A stretch of DNA of 64,000 nt from Aquatica leii (GCA_035610365.1 CM069439.1:22395533-22459532); one strand, 5' to 3'; shown: positions 35,990 through 46,610, counted from the first letter of the stretch. Notes: generated by a model from the letters alone, not told the origin. A program made the numbers and translations.

Positions 35990-36815
35990 AAAGAAGTCAA
36001 AGTAAGGGTTTTTTGATGTGACGGAATCCAATTTTCTATTAATTTTTCTTCTTATAGTCCCTGGACATGCTCTTTTAATTGCTCATTCTTTCGAATGTAG
36101 CGAAAGATTCGGTCATTGCGGTTTCGCTTTTTTCTAGCTTCTGTAATTCGTCAGGAATGCCAGAAAAATGTGATTTTATAAAAACTAGTCCTCTCTTAAC
36201 AGCTTCGTCATTAAAAGCTTTTTGAGATTTAACAATTGCTACAGAGGTCGTCTCGTCAAAAATTCAATCACCTGAAGTAAGAAAATTCAATTAATGTATA
36301 AGACAATGTCAGATTATTGTATGAACTGTACCTCTTTAATTTTTTCAAATTGTTTGGTATAAAAGATGCAAGCAGATAACCAAGTTGGAAGTTTAACATC
36401 TGGAAGTTTTTCTTTATAGACCCATCCAATAATCAAAAAGAGAACCTAATATGTTAGAGGTTTTTACCTTTTTGGTGGCAGAAATTAACTTGTTTACTAT
36501 TGCAAACTCGTCTCTAATGAATTCACACATTCTTTGTATTCCATGTGCTAGACAAATTAAATGTTTTAAATTCGGATAAAATTTGTCTAATGCCTGAGCG
36601 GATTTGATCATATAAGGTGCTGCATCGGTTACAAATCAAAGAACTTTTTCTTGTTTTACGCCATTAGGATACAGAAGTCCTACAAACATAAATTTATATA
36701 TAACTGTAATTAATAGATTGGATTATAGTAATTAATCATTAAAAAAAAACGTACGTAAACAATCATCGAAAAAATTTGCAACTGTTTTGTGATTGGTCTG
36801 TGGATTTAACTTCCT
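35990..36815 (-). pseudogene. hAT-like gene with DUF659 domain, C-terminal half
   Basis: Minus-strand reading gives QTNHKTVANFFDDCL, an intron (36680-36754, GTACGT...TTGTAG), then [22 protein letters not shown], which is the second block of the DUF659/hAT fold. [20 protein letters not shown] and [18 protein letters not shown] follow within 36414-36611. A deletion removes the usual TRWGTW region, then KLPDVKLPTWLSACIFYTKQ and FEKIKE appear. A second intron is at 36272-36331 (GTACAG...TTCAG). The last exon reads SQKAFNDEAVKRGLVFIKSH, then FSGIPDELQKLE. Splicing would be in frame at the first intron; at the second a one-base shift follows. One TGA (VL*F) and the deletion make it a pseudogene. 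The N-terminal half lies at 39353-39941, separated by a pogo-type insertion. Confidence 0.75.
36680..36754 (-). other. Intron in the hAT-like gene (75 bp)
   Basis: On the minus strand the donor is TTAC|GTACGT and the acceptor TTTGTAG|GA. Joining the exons keeps the frame (DDCLR then LLYPNG) and restores the block expected of DUF659/hAT proteins. Confidence 0.65.
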
Positions 36816-38000
36816 GTTGGGGTTACATTTGATCATCCTCCTGCAAGAATCGTAATAATGCCCCTTAAGGCTCTTGAAGAAGGCCCGATCAAGCGGTTGT
36901 AATTAATGCGTAGTGTGACTTGGCAAACAAAATAAAATAATATCGTAGTCCTCAGCGAATTGTAATGTGTCAAGATTAGTTGTGTTAGATGTGTGACCGT
37001 CTACAATTAGCAACACCTTTCCGGGTGCTTTTCTAGGGTAGAATGATTCTGTAACCAGTCCAGGAATATTTCTGATGTTACGTATGCCGACTTATCTGAC
37101 ATGCGTACACGTGAGCCAAATGGCATTCCATCAGCCTATTCTGCTTTTGCATTTTTGCTTTTAAACACACAGTAAGGAGGTAAATAAACGCCTTCTGCGT
37201 TACAGCAGGCAACTACTGTGATTGTTTTACCCTTTTCGCCTGGGCTAATGAAAGGTACACATTTAGATCTTTTTTCAGCGAGCACCAGCTCAGCTCGCGT
37301 GTTCACTTGTAGACTTGTCTCATCTGTATTGTAAATGTTACCAGGTTTTCCAAACAAATCATTCTCAACGAGTACTTTTTCAAGTTCTTTGAAATATTTG
37401 TCTACAACATTTTTAGACATTCTTAATGCTCTACCAACTGAGACATTCTTAGCTTTGCGAACTGTAATGTCTGGATTTTGTCTCAAGAACTGGAGCAGCC
37501 ACACATTACCAGCTTTACCTAAAAATTCAGATAATAATTAGAACGACGCCTTCAACTAGCAAGAGTTAATTTACTCACAATGTTCTCGATTAAATTTGTG
37601 TTTAATTTCCAGACGTTCTGCTAAATTGTAGGCCATTACTCGCACCTCTTGTCTTGTTGATGCAAAGCACCTTTTTTGTAATCTTTTTATATAAGTGGCA
37701 AGCTTCGTCTCTATTTCTCTACCAAGCATGCTTCCAGGATCTAAACAATCAGTTTTCTCAAAATTGCTAGATGCAAGTTTGCGTTTGAACGTTGTTTTTG
37801 GAATGCCAAATGACTTTGCAGCTTCATTTACACCCATTTTGCCAAACACAATTGCATTAATAGCAAAAGATAAATTTTCTGCAGACCAGGAACTCCTTTC
37901 AACGACATTTTGCTTACAAACGTACCGATTTGGCATTATTCTGTAACAACAAAACATCTCTCCTATACTGTACTGATCCGTCTCACCTAAAACTGGAGGA
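36816..38000 (-). pseudogene. pogo/jerky-type DDE transposase
   Basis: A likely start is MPNRYVCKQ (about 37937). The psq-type helix-turn-helix reads SSWSAENLSFAINAI followed by GVNEAAKSFGIPKTTFKRKL. The CENP-B-like DNA-binding region follows to FNREHC. A 60-bp intron (37519-37578) joins in frame to KAGNVWLLQFLRQNPDI. The DDE core has D1 in GNIYNTDETSLQV, then FISPGEKGKTITVVACCNAE and LPPYCVFKSKNAKAEWADG. Near 37000-36850 come DGHTSNTTNLDTLQFAEDYD (D2), IILFCLPSHTTH and LQPLDRAFFKSLKGHYYD (D3 region). A TAA in SHTTH*LQPLD (about 36903), where many relatives have Tyr-Val or similar, and frameshifts near 37030 and 37135 break the gene. It runs straight, in the same frame, into the hAT C-terminal half at about 36815. 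Confidence 0.82.
37519..37578 (-). other. Intron in the pogo-type transposase (60 bp)
   Basis: On the minus strand the donor is CATT|GTGAGTAA and the acceptor TTTTTAG|GTAAAGC. Splicing joins REHC to KAGNVW in frame, matching the continuous CENP-B-like domain of relatives. Confidence 0.65.
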
Positions 38001-39352
38001 TAGACGAACCAGGCAATTTTCAAACTATTAGTCACATGGAAGCAACGATTTAGAGGTTAATCGCACGCCACATTACTAATTTGTTCATTACGTGTTTAAA
38101 AATCTACTAAAAACTTACCTTTAATGTCCATCACTCCTCGATTTACCCTAATATTTTTCTCGGCAATTATTAATCTGAAGATAGCAATTTATTTACTACT
38201 AGGACAGGAATCACATATATGTGAAGTTATCCATTTAATTTAATGTGTATTTTCTGCAAAAGACAATTTGTAAAAAAAGATAAATTATTTTAGACAATAA
38301 TAATAATAATAAAATAATTAATTAATGATTCAACTTCGTGGAATAATAATAATTATTATTAAACGCAAATAGATATAATTTTAGACATAAAAATTTTACC
38401 ATAGAATATGTTAATAATTTTTTATAGTAAATGGTGTACCTAAAAAAATTAAGATATAATTTTATTTTATTTTGGCGGTATTATAAACTAATCAGCATAA
38501 TTGGCCGCATCCTTCTACGCACCGAAGCCTTACGAAGAATGTCCGTTCTTGTCCGATGAAGTATAACGTGGTCGAACCTCCTTTTTTTTATTACTGTAAA
38601 TGCTTGTTAAAACGATGTTAAACAATATAATCATTATTTATACTGTGCATATTTGTTTTAATCAACATGGGAGCATATAATTTAATTAATACAAATTTGA
38701 TAACAGAATGATGGAATAATCATGTTATGTGATATGATTTTGGCATCACAGTGACATTCAGCTTTCTTATAGCTGGTATCATTTGATGCCTCAAAAATGA
38801 TACTGACAGTTTATAGATACCGATTTCATGCGGAATTTTCGACATAAATTTTATATGAAAAAAGTGACCGAAATGATATCTAATTGATACCCGAGAAATG
38901 GTATTCAAAAGATATCTTTTTTCGAGAGTTTTGTTATTTGGGGAGGTTGCTAGAATCCTTTCGCATTCTGATTGGAGTCTTATTGATCGATTTTTGAATA
39001 AGCCCAAAGAGTCAAAAAGATAGTTACAAATAATCATCTTAAAAAATTCAACAAAATAGTGCCTCCAAATCGTGTTGTCGATGCAGAAGCAAAACCCGAA
39101 ACTGTGATTAATTTATCTTCACGCCCATTGTCCTCTACAGAAAAAAATGTATCAGATATAGAAGCTTCTATCCAAACAGTTCCCAATTTTTTTGCAAAAG
39201 AAATCCGCTTTGAAACTACAAAAATTCTTCAAGAATTCCTTAAAGTAACGTGGTTGTTTTTAATAAAAAATTGCGTCTATACAAATATTTGTATGTTTGA
39301 TAAAGTCAACGACTGCTAATAATTTTCTCTCGGCCACCCAAATTTCTTTGGA
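38001..39352. other. Non-coding flank of the pogo-type element
   Basis: No convincing coding block was found between the pogo start and the hAT N-terminal half. AATAAT and AATTATT runs occur at about 38295-38360. The outer end of the pogo-type insertion must lie here, but I could not see its terminal repeat. Confidence 0.4.
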
Positions 39353-39941
39353 TGCTAGCAAATGAGCTTTTCCTGGTTCTAGTTCAGACAATTTACCAAC
39401 TACAAAATTTGCTATATATCGACCTCTGCAATCGGTTGTTTCATCAACCGAAGTCCAAATGTAATGGTCCCCAATGTCATTCCTTATTCTCTGTATTTTC
39501 TATAAAAGGTAAACCAGCATTTTGAAAGCTATTAATACTTTAATTAAACTGCTTACCGATTGGTAACATATTTCTAAATAATTTTTTCTCAAAGTTGATT
39601 CATCTGTAACAACCTATTCGGTGTATTTTTTCGTTTGATGGACCAGGTTTATTCTGTTGATCTTCTATCAAGTTTTTTCACAATGGTTATTTCATAGTTT
39701 TTTTAAATATTTTTTAAATGTAAACTACTACCCAAGTGTTGTTTTACATAGTACTTTTTAGTAGCACCGATATAAAATAATACATATACTAGTAATTAAA
39801 AACATTTAAATTAAGATAATACAAACTTACTGATTTTGAATAAACTTGACAAAAAAGGTTTTCTCCGTCGGTTGTTAAATTATTGTCCAATTTACTCCAC
39901 TTGTAATAATTTTCAAATTTTGATTCTTTATTAGGTGGCAT
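39353..39941 (-). pseudogene. hAT-like gene with DUF659 domain, N-terminal half (BED finger and first catalytic block)
   Basis: Exon 1 (39831-39941) starts MPPNKESKFENYYKWSKLD, then TTDGENLFCQVYSKS, with a GTAAGT donor. This is the first part of a BED-type zinc finger, with tyrosine where the second cysteine is expected (CQVY). The next exon (about 39557-39765) has TKKYYVKQHLGSSLHLKNI, giving the finger histidines, and VVTDESTLRKNYLEICYQS. A 57-bp intron follows (39500-39556, GTAAGC...TTATAG). Exon 3 reads KIQRIRNDIGDHYIWTSVDE, TTDCRGRYIANFVVGKLSEL and GKAHLLASKE, which is the DUF659 block. At LLASKE the gene is cut; its continuation (TNHKTVANFF) is at about 36810. A weak acceptor for exon 2 and a frameshift before VVTDES indicate decay. 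Confidence 0.75.
39500..39556 (-). other. Intron in the hAT-like gene (57 bp)
   Basis: On the minus strand the donor is AATCG|GTAAGC and the acceptor TTTTATAG|AAAATAC. It joins CYQS to KIQRIRND in phase 0, reproducing the continuous family block. Confidence 0.65.
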
Positions 39942-41237
39942 TTTCAAAACTTACTCACAGCACAATAGCAATAAACTATCACAGTGTGACAATATCACAG
40001 GTATTTATAACAAGCAAAGAATATTTTAGTCATGTGTTGCAGTCATTAAAGGAATCCCACCGGACAGAATTAAAATTATCTATATTTGTTTGCTTTGCTT
40101 AGGTACTAAATAGACTTATAAAATATGATTCATTCCGAAATCCTTCCGGTTTTGTAAATAGTGTCCTCTAAGTCTGTCATTGTACATAATCCTAGTACAA
40201 ATTCTTACAATAGTTCTTCTCTATAAGCGGTTTTTGTATTTAATGTTTTCTGGAAACCATTGTTTAACAAAACATAAAAATCTCTGTTGTTATTTATAGG
40301 TTCATAGTACCACCTTTTGAGCAAAAAATGTTAATTATATTATTGTACGTAATTTAAGTAAAATTCTATAATGCGTTATTGTTATCTATCTATTAAAACA
40401 CTGTTTACACATTTGCCTGACTGTCCGCTCTTTAGTAATTTGCAATAATAAAGACGTTATTTTAACAAAAATGATTAAAAAAATGTATCTTTAAATAAGG
40501 AGAAAACAATAATTTTTTGATGCTACTATATCGCCATTTTGTAATTATTGTGCTACAACGTTATTAATCAAAATAAAAAATAAACTCTTTTGTTAAAAAA
40601 GATCTTTCAAAATTCCTTAATTATTAACAGTATCATTAAACATTTACATTACTTAAGTATATAAAAAAAAACAAATTTAAATTTAATTATCTAGAAACAT
40701 TGAACGTAAAATAAAAAATTCGTTATGCAGTTGCAAAGTTTTTGTGTCGTATTTTGACGAAGGCTTTAACTATGATTAATTACTTTATCGATTATTTAGA
40801 AGTTTAAGGATGGCAATGACACATGTCGTAATTAGTCACGTGTTGATAAAAACATACTACTAAAAAACACGTAAACAAATACTTTGTTTTGATTTTATTA
40901 TCCAATTTAAAAATATAGCTTTACTTTAAAGAAAAAGTAATATTATGAGCTTAAAAAACTATCGCAGCGTGCAAAATTTGCAGGAAAGTGTGTTAAGCTT
41001 TAAAAGTTTGGTAGCTGAAAGTTAAGATTATGACAAAGAATTTAGGAGTTAATTTAACTTGATTAGAAGTTGAGTAAACCTTCCAATTCTTGTCACGTTC
41101 AGATTGAAACCATAATTTAAACTTAATAGTAGTTATTTACAAAGATGAGCACATGTACCTTACACTTTCAATAAGTGAGTAATTTAAAAAAAAAACTGTT
41201 ATAAAATTTTAAATGTTACACTAATTTTTTTTTGCAG
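39942..41237. other. AT-rich non-coding stretch, probably intron
   Basis: No gene is seen. It ends in CTAATTTTTTTTTGCAG, a branch-like, polypyrimidine and AG acceptor signal for the exon at 41238. Confidence 0.5.
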
Positions 41238-41352
41238 AGTTACATCATTGATCGTTTGGAAACTTACACACAATACTTAGTATCACTACAAGTGTTTAAT
41301 CCCGAAGGAGCTGGACCAAAAACTACCGTTTTAGTAATGACTGATGAAGGTG
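41238..41352 (+). CDS. Host-gene exon: end of a fibronectin type III domain
   Basis: The exon is 115 nt and open in one frame. It encodes SYIIDRLETYTQYLVSLQVF followed by NPEGAGPKTTVLVMTDEG, 38 codons plus one base. The pattern L.TYTQY.V.L..FN.EG.GP.T..V.. T.EG is the F-G strand half of a fibronectin type III domain, an extracellular beta-sandwich of adhesion and receptor proteins. It is flanked by TTTTTTTTTGCAG and GTAAGT. It begins in phase 0 and ends in phase 1, a usual boundary for FN3 domains. No lesion is present and nothing in it resembles a transposon. Neighbouring exons are not visible in the window. A sidekick-like or other immunoglobulin-superfamily adhesion protein is my best guess, but I cannot fix the gene from 38 residues. 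Confidence 0.8.
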
Positions 41353-43380
41353 GTAAGTAAAAGCCTTTAGTTTACTAATAAATTATAACAATTTAATATT
41401 AAAAAACTTTCTATGCTCTATTGTGTATTAAACTTATATTCCAAGTCGTTCTTATCTTTAAAGTTTTACTTTATTAAATTACTTTATAATTGAAATTAAG
41501 AAAAAAAACAATTGACGTGGTATAAGTTTGAGTGTAATTATTGAACGAGTTCGATATTTTGACCAAATTCAATGCAGGATTGAAGTTTTTTACACTTACC
41601 GCAAAGTTTGAATGAATTGTGAAAATCGAATAGCTCTGAGAATCTTTCGGAATCGATAAAAAGCTTTAAAGTAATAAAACTTTTAGTTAATAGTTCGTAT
41701 TTTGCTACTTTTTGTAATAGTTATTGATAGCATTCTTTACCTCTCTTGGCGTTCAAATGCGGCATTGAGGTAGTTATTTAGAAACTTATTTTTGAACATA
41801 ACAACACGGCAAAATCCAAATTTTAATAGAGTTTTAAACTATTACTTTAAATGGATTAACTGATAAACGAGTTTTCTTACATGTATACACAACATAAAAG
41901 TTAGAATCTCAAGCAATTTTTGTGTTCTTGAATTGTTATCTATGTAAATATATCGATTGTAAAAATTTAAACAACAAAATCATTTTATTTTAGTAGCTAT
42001 TAAGACTTAATTTACAATTTTGTTAACGCTAGAATACTATACTACGACTTTGAAAAGTTTTCTTCTTGATTTCACCTGTACTTATTATTACAGTCACGCA
42101 CGTGTATTACTTGCGTCATTTTAATGCTAGGAATTAGTTCATATTGTCAGAAAATTAGAAACTGTGCGTGAACTAATTTGGATAAAAAGTTATAGGTGAT
42201 TCCTTTTTCTTTTTCTCGCACAAGGCGAATGTATCCAATAAAATTTTATATACATATATGCCGCCGGCCTAACTTAGCACTTCCTTCAAATAAAATATTT
42301 ATTTGAATTTTTTTTATCTAAGCTACCTACATTTGGATATTAGAGATTACATATACTATTTCTTCTACGTTTGTTATGCTACTGAATGCATCTAATACGT
42401 TAGTAATGCCTTTTCATATGATAAAATAAACTTTTTTCAAAAAATTAATAAAACTAGCGAACAAATATTTTTTGTTTAGATTGATGCAAAAGTTTTAGAA
42501 ATTTTTTTGACATTCATATATGACAAAAAAATTAGTCAACAACAAGTTCAATGTAAGAGGTTACGCACAAATTCACATTTAGTATTATTTAGTAATAATT
42601 TCAAAACAAAAGATCGTGTTCTGTTTAAACAATTGAAATATACCGAGTGAATAAAAAATAATAAACATTAACGTTAAAAACTTAATTGGTTTAAGAAAAA
42701 AAAATATCTGAAAACGTTTAATCTAGTTACTTAAGTTGAATAAAAAAATTACGTAACAAAATTCATAAAAATATACTTAAGCAGGTGTGTTAGTTTTTAG
42801 TGTACTCAGTTCAAAAATAGAAACACAGCACTGAACAATGATCGTCGGTTTAAAATACGAGTAATTTTCTACTAACCGACATTTCTAAAACCTCTGTTTA
42901 TCAAGTCGTATCTGTATTAAGCTATCCAAAAATTTCATCGAGACGTGTTGCCAACTCAATATCTCAGTGTGTGCTGTTGGTAACAACTACGTCAACACGG
43001 ATAGCTAAAATGTCGGCGAGTATGATGAGAATGCTATACTATATCAAACAAAACAATAATAGGCGCTACTCCGAGCGTACCTGCAGAGTTCTTGGTTTGG
43101 AGACACTAAGGGTACATATAAACCCACTGTTTAAGAGTTAGAAAAAAAGCAAACAACTAGCAATGAAGTATCGTAACAAATTGGTTATAATAAACGTAAC
43201 TTGTAAAAGGCCTGTCACGTGATATGCGCAGTTAACGGAATTGACACGACGATCCATACTTACAAATATAATACAATAAGTACGGTTTTGATACGCTGTT
43301 TTAGAAAGACGCGTAGAAAGGCTCGGCTCATATGTCCTTTACAAATTTTGCAAACACTAATACATTTTTTATTCGATAAA
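41353..43380. other. AT-rich non-coding stretch, probably intron
   Basis: It begins with the GTAAGT donor of the FN3 exon. No further exon or transposon gene is recognised before the Penelope-like remains. Confidence 0.5.
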
Positions 43381-44165
43381 AGGGTAAGTCGACGTTTAGT
43401 TTCTAGGGGTAAACTTAAGGATTTAATGATTTCAACGTTTATCTATAAAACATATATGCCAAGATCTTCTGGTAAGTTTTGATGTCACTTTTTACCGAAG
43501 TTTATATTAAGGATTCGCTTATTATCATCAGAACAGAACTTTCTTACTATGACAAGGACTTGAATTTAGTTTTTCTTTGGTTCATCACACTTTTTCTATT
43601 TGCCTACCTGAGAATCTATTTCCATCATCTTACTAGAACCTTGGTACACAATAATTATATGAAGCGAGATACTCAAGCAATTATTAATTGTTGTCTACAT
43701 CCACGTGCTCGATTATTTAAGAACATTTCTACTTCTGAATCTAATCCAAAATTGGCGTTTTTACCCTACATTCACAAGGTTACTGATCAAATAAGAAAAT
43801 TATAATAAATCCATATTTAACTCGACACGCAAAATCTCTCAGATTCTTCCTTCTCCCAGAAGCACATTTCCTACATTTTCATTTCAAGGTGTATGCCAAT
43901 TCTTTGTTTATGCAGTTTAGTTTACATTGATGAAACCGGTTGTTCCATCATTACACACATTTCTGAACATGATCGTTGCATAAGGAAAATGTATATTTCG
44001 AAGTCTGGGGTTGCTGAACATCATTTTACTTTAGATCACAATATAAATTATGATAACGTTTTGGTGATTGCAAAATTTCCATTCCTTTTCAATAGGAAAA
44101 TCCGTGAGAGCATAGAAATCATCAAACACCCTAATAACTTCGATTGTGATCATAATTTATAGTTA
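43381..44165 (+). pseudogene. Penelope-like element: RT piece and GIY-YIG endonuclease
   Basis: At 43479 the frame reads MSLFTEVYIKDSLIIIRTEL, corresponding to the SFDV.SLFT.VPI..SL block of Penelope RT. After a deletion of the catalytic region, KLAFLPYIHKVTDQIRKL matches the conserved LP.I..VTD.I.K segment that precedes the endonuclease. The GIY-YIG endonuclease at 43893-44162 shows LVYIDETGCSIITHISEHDR, then GVAEHHFTLDHNINYDN and NRKIRESIEIIKHPNNF. The glycine of the usual YIGETGR is aspartate here, and frameshifts separate the parts. Penelope-like elements are a separate class of retroelement that uses a single-strand GIY-YIG nuclease. Confidence 0.8.
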
Positions 44166-44212
44166 ATGGTTAATTAGCTGTGACGATACTTCTTCTTTAT
44201 TTACGGAGACTA

Positions 44213-44545
44213 CTTCATCTTAAGTCACTTTTATGGATTTTAAAATTCGGCTTGGTACCTAACTCTGTAGTGGTTTTTTGTTAGATTGCCGTTTGCTTTT
44301 CAAACTTATAGTGTTCTTTCTTGCTTTTTCAGAGTTTAGAATCTGACTTGGTTTACAAGTTGATTACTTAAATTAAATAAATAAATAAAAGTTTTTAGTT
44401 AGATTTTGGTTGCTTGTTTGAGTTCTTCAATTTCTCTCACGTCTTAATGAAGCCCCTTACGAAAACAGGCAAAACGTTGGCAACTTTGGTTACAACAATG
44501 ATACAGTCCAAACCCGTGAAAGCCTTTGCTATTAGATTAACAATA
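44213..44545 (+). repeat. Penelope pseudo-LTR, copy A
   Basis: This direct repeat of copy B at 45577-45955 shares CTTCATCTTAAGTCACTT, GAGTTTAGAATCTGACTTGG, TTTTGGTTGCTTGTTTGAG and CTTTGCTATTA. It sits between the GIY-YIG end of one Penelope piece and the N-terminus of the next, as expected of tandem pLTR structure. A hammerhead-like motif lies at 44441-44495. Confidence 0.75.
44441..44495 (+). ncRNA. Degenerate hammerhead-ribozyme-like motif (pLTR copy A)
   Basis: CTTAATGA is followed by a GCC...GGC stem and then AAAAC. This aligns with the hammerhead layout CUGAUGA, stem II, GAAAC. Two core positions differ, so catalytic activity is doubtful. Penelope-like elements are known to carry hammerheads in their pLTRs. 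Confidence 0.4.
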
Positions 44546-44639
44546 TCTACAGGGAAAGTATTTATTCTAAAACCTCCGTATTATCCAATTTTGCCACAAA
44601 CTCGTCAAATTTTTGTGCTTTTTAACTTGTTTTAGTCGT

Positions 44640-45565
44640 GACCACAACATAATTCCTGCATTCCTTAAAACTAAGTTCTACATTCAGACACGTTCTTCTA
44701 AAAACTTTCTACACCCTGCTAATCTAGCGTTGATACACAAACGGATTAAGCAAACCAGACGAGAGTTAGACGCCATTTTGAAACAACTCTTTTATCTTTA
44801 TCTTGAGTTGGCCAACATTCTATCATTAGAAGATTGGAATTTCTTTGACCACATTACTTACCAGCAGACCACTGAAGGTTATCTCAAAAAGTCTGAATTA
44901 TTGGAATTCAAAAATCATAAATTTTAATCGTCAATTTATCTAGTTTGACTCTCACTTCAGAACAGGAATCGGTGCTATCTAATGGTTTGAATTTTACTGT
45001 TATATAATTTCTTAAAAAAATATTTTATGTGCTGTCGAGCCTTCTATAAGACATCTTCCTTGCCACATCTCAGATCCCATTCGTATTCACATTGGCAAAA
45101 TCCTTGAATCATCTAAATTGCCTAAATCTAACATTTTTATGGGGTAGGAACCCAGATATTATTGTTCTACTAGTCGACAAAGGCAACGTTATTGTGGTTT
45201 TAAACCAATTTGATTATGCTGTAAGAATCCATTCTATTCTGTTGAAGGAAACGTACGCTCTGCTAACTCGTAATCTTGCTTTGAAGAGTAAACGTAAGAA
45301 CAGCCAAATAATCAAATCTTCAAATGTACATCCAAAAAGTAAACGTCGACTAACCTCTTCAAATTGTAAACCACCTCGTCTATACGAACTTTCCAAAGTT
45401 CACAAACAAGGTATTCCCTTTTAACCTATTGTCAGTACTATCCAATTTCCTACTTACAAGCTAGCCTAATTTTTGGCCAAAATTCTTCGCGAATTTACAA
45501 GTAAAACTTCTTCTCACATCCTCAACTTTTAGTATTTCATTCAACCTTTAGAAACTATAAAACTT
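44640..45565 (+). pseudogene. Penelope-like element: N-terminus and first RT block
   Basis: The segment 44613-44927 reads HNIIPAFLKTKFYIQ with a long helical stretch, matching the N-terminal region of Penelope proteins (..NIIPNFL.FK..). At 45092-45424 come PDIIVLLVDKGNVIVVLNQF, then KPPRLYELSKVHKQGIPF, the Penelope equivalent of ADKGNATVVMN and PPR.YGLPKIHK.G.P. RPIVST.QFPTYKLA and REFTSKTSS follow in other frames near 45425-45520, as in the next RT block. It is then interrupted by pLTR copy B. Several stops make it inactive. Confidence 0.75.
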
Positions 45566-45576
45566 GAACCCCAAGA

Positions 45577-45955
45577 CTTCATCTTAAGTCACTTCAGTGG
45601 AGTTTAGAATCTGGTTTGGTTTACAAGTTAATTACCTAACTCTGTAATAGTTCTATGTTAGATTGTCGTTTGTTTTTCGAGTTTATTGTTTTCTTTCTTA
45701 TCTTTTTAGAGTTTAGAATCTGACTTGGTTCATAAGTTGATTACCTAACTTTTAAAAGGTTGTTAGTTAGATTTTGGTTGCTTGTTTGAGTTCTTCGATT
45801 TTTCTCACGCCTTGATGAAGCTTCTCACAAAAGTGGGCAAAGCAACTTCGGGTACAACAATGACTCAATTCAAACCCAAAAGACGTTCTTATCTTATCTT
45901 ATCTTATCTTAGTATAAGCTCCGGCCGTGGATACCTTTGCTATTACATTGATTCC
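45577..45955 (+). repeat. Penelope pseudo-LTR, copy B
   Basis: This repeats copy A (44213-44545) about 1.36 kb downstream in the same orientation. An internal unit of about 105 bp, GAGTTTAGAATCTG through TTACCTAACT, occurs twice. A hammerhead-like motif lies at 45809-45860. A short TTATC repeat has been added near 45890-45912. Confidence 0.75.
45809..45860 (+). ncRNA. Degenerate hammerhead-ribozyme-like motif (pLTR copy B)
   Basis: CTTGATGA is followed by a stem-loop CTTCTCAC-AAAA-GTGGG and then CAAAGC. The CUGAUGA half is close to canonical, whereas the GAAAC half is altered. Its position matches copy A. Confidence 0.4.
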
Positions 45956-45959
45956 TCTT

Positions 45960-46310
45960 ACTGATAAGTGCTAATCATCTGCTTACTTCCAATTTGATAA
46001 TAAGTTTTATGAACAAGTATTTGGTGCTGATGTTGTTTCTCCTCTATCGTTGTAGCTGACGTTTTTATGGAAATTTTTAAAACTGTTGCTTTGGAATCAT
46101 CAATATTAAAACATAAAGTTTGGTTTAGATATCTTTACGACAAGTTTATTGTTTGGTCCCATAGTCATCTTAAATTGACTAAATTTCTTAATCATCTAAA
46201 CAATCAAAACCCAGATATCAAATTTACTATAGAAGTTTTTGTAACTCGTAAGCCCGACATTTTTCTGGGAAATTTTGTTTATCAAAAACCTACCTATACG
46301 AACAAATGAG
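45960..46310 (+). pseudogene. Penelope-like element: RT catalytic and thumb fragment
   Basis: FDNKFYEQVFGADVVSPLS near 45990 corresponds to the ..YxQ..G..MGSPLS block. In the 46067-46309 frame, WFRYLYDKFIVWSHSHLKLT stands for W.RYVDDTF.VWPHG..KL, with the catalytic aspartate pair changed to YD. FLNHLNNQNPDIKFTIEV and VYQKPTYTNK follow. The change at the catalytic site and several stops show it is inactive. Confidence 0.72.
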
Positions 46311-46610
46311 TCACTTAGTTCCAAACCCCACTAAATCTACCTCAACATGTTTTTCAGCAAACTCAAAGGTTTGCGTACTAGTTACAAAATAGGGGTACTT
46401 GAATGTTTACTGTAGAAATTGATAGACGTTGACATAATACCTAAGGTGGTTTTTGAGGAAAAATCCTCCTTTAATGCTTTTTGAAAAACTGTTGAAGCTT
46501 CTCGGATTTACCTGTTTTTGAAAACTTATCTGAACTTAAGAAGGTTTGGTCGAAAATTTACACTGGTTTATTGTAGTTTAGGCGTATTTTGCAACGTTAG
46601 TTTAAAAATT
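46311..46610. other. Short AT-rich stretch with no recognised gene
   Basis: It may hold more decayed Penelope C-terminus, but I see no convincing block. Confidence 0.3.

Noticed and set aside
38720-39319. Overlapping frames on both strands between the hAT and pogo remains
   Set aside because: Neither resembles the pogo or hAT families nor any domain I know.
43009-43140. Small plus-strand frame MSASMMRMLYYIKQ... as a possible gene
   Set aside because: Short, no recognisable domain and no supporting splice or poly-A signals.
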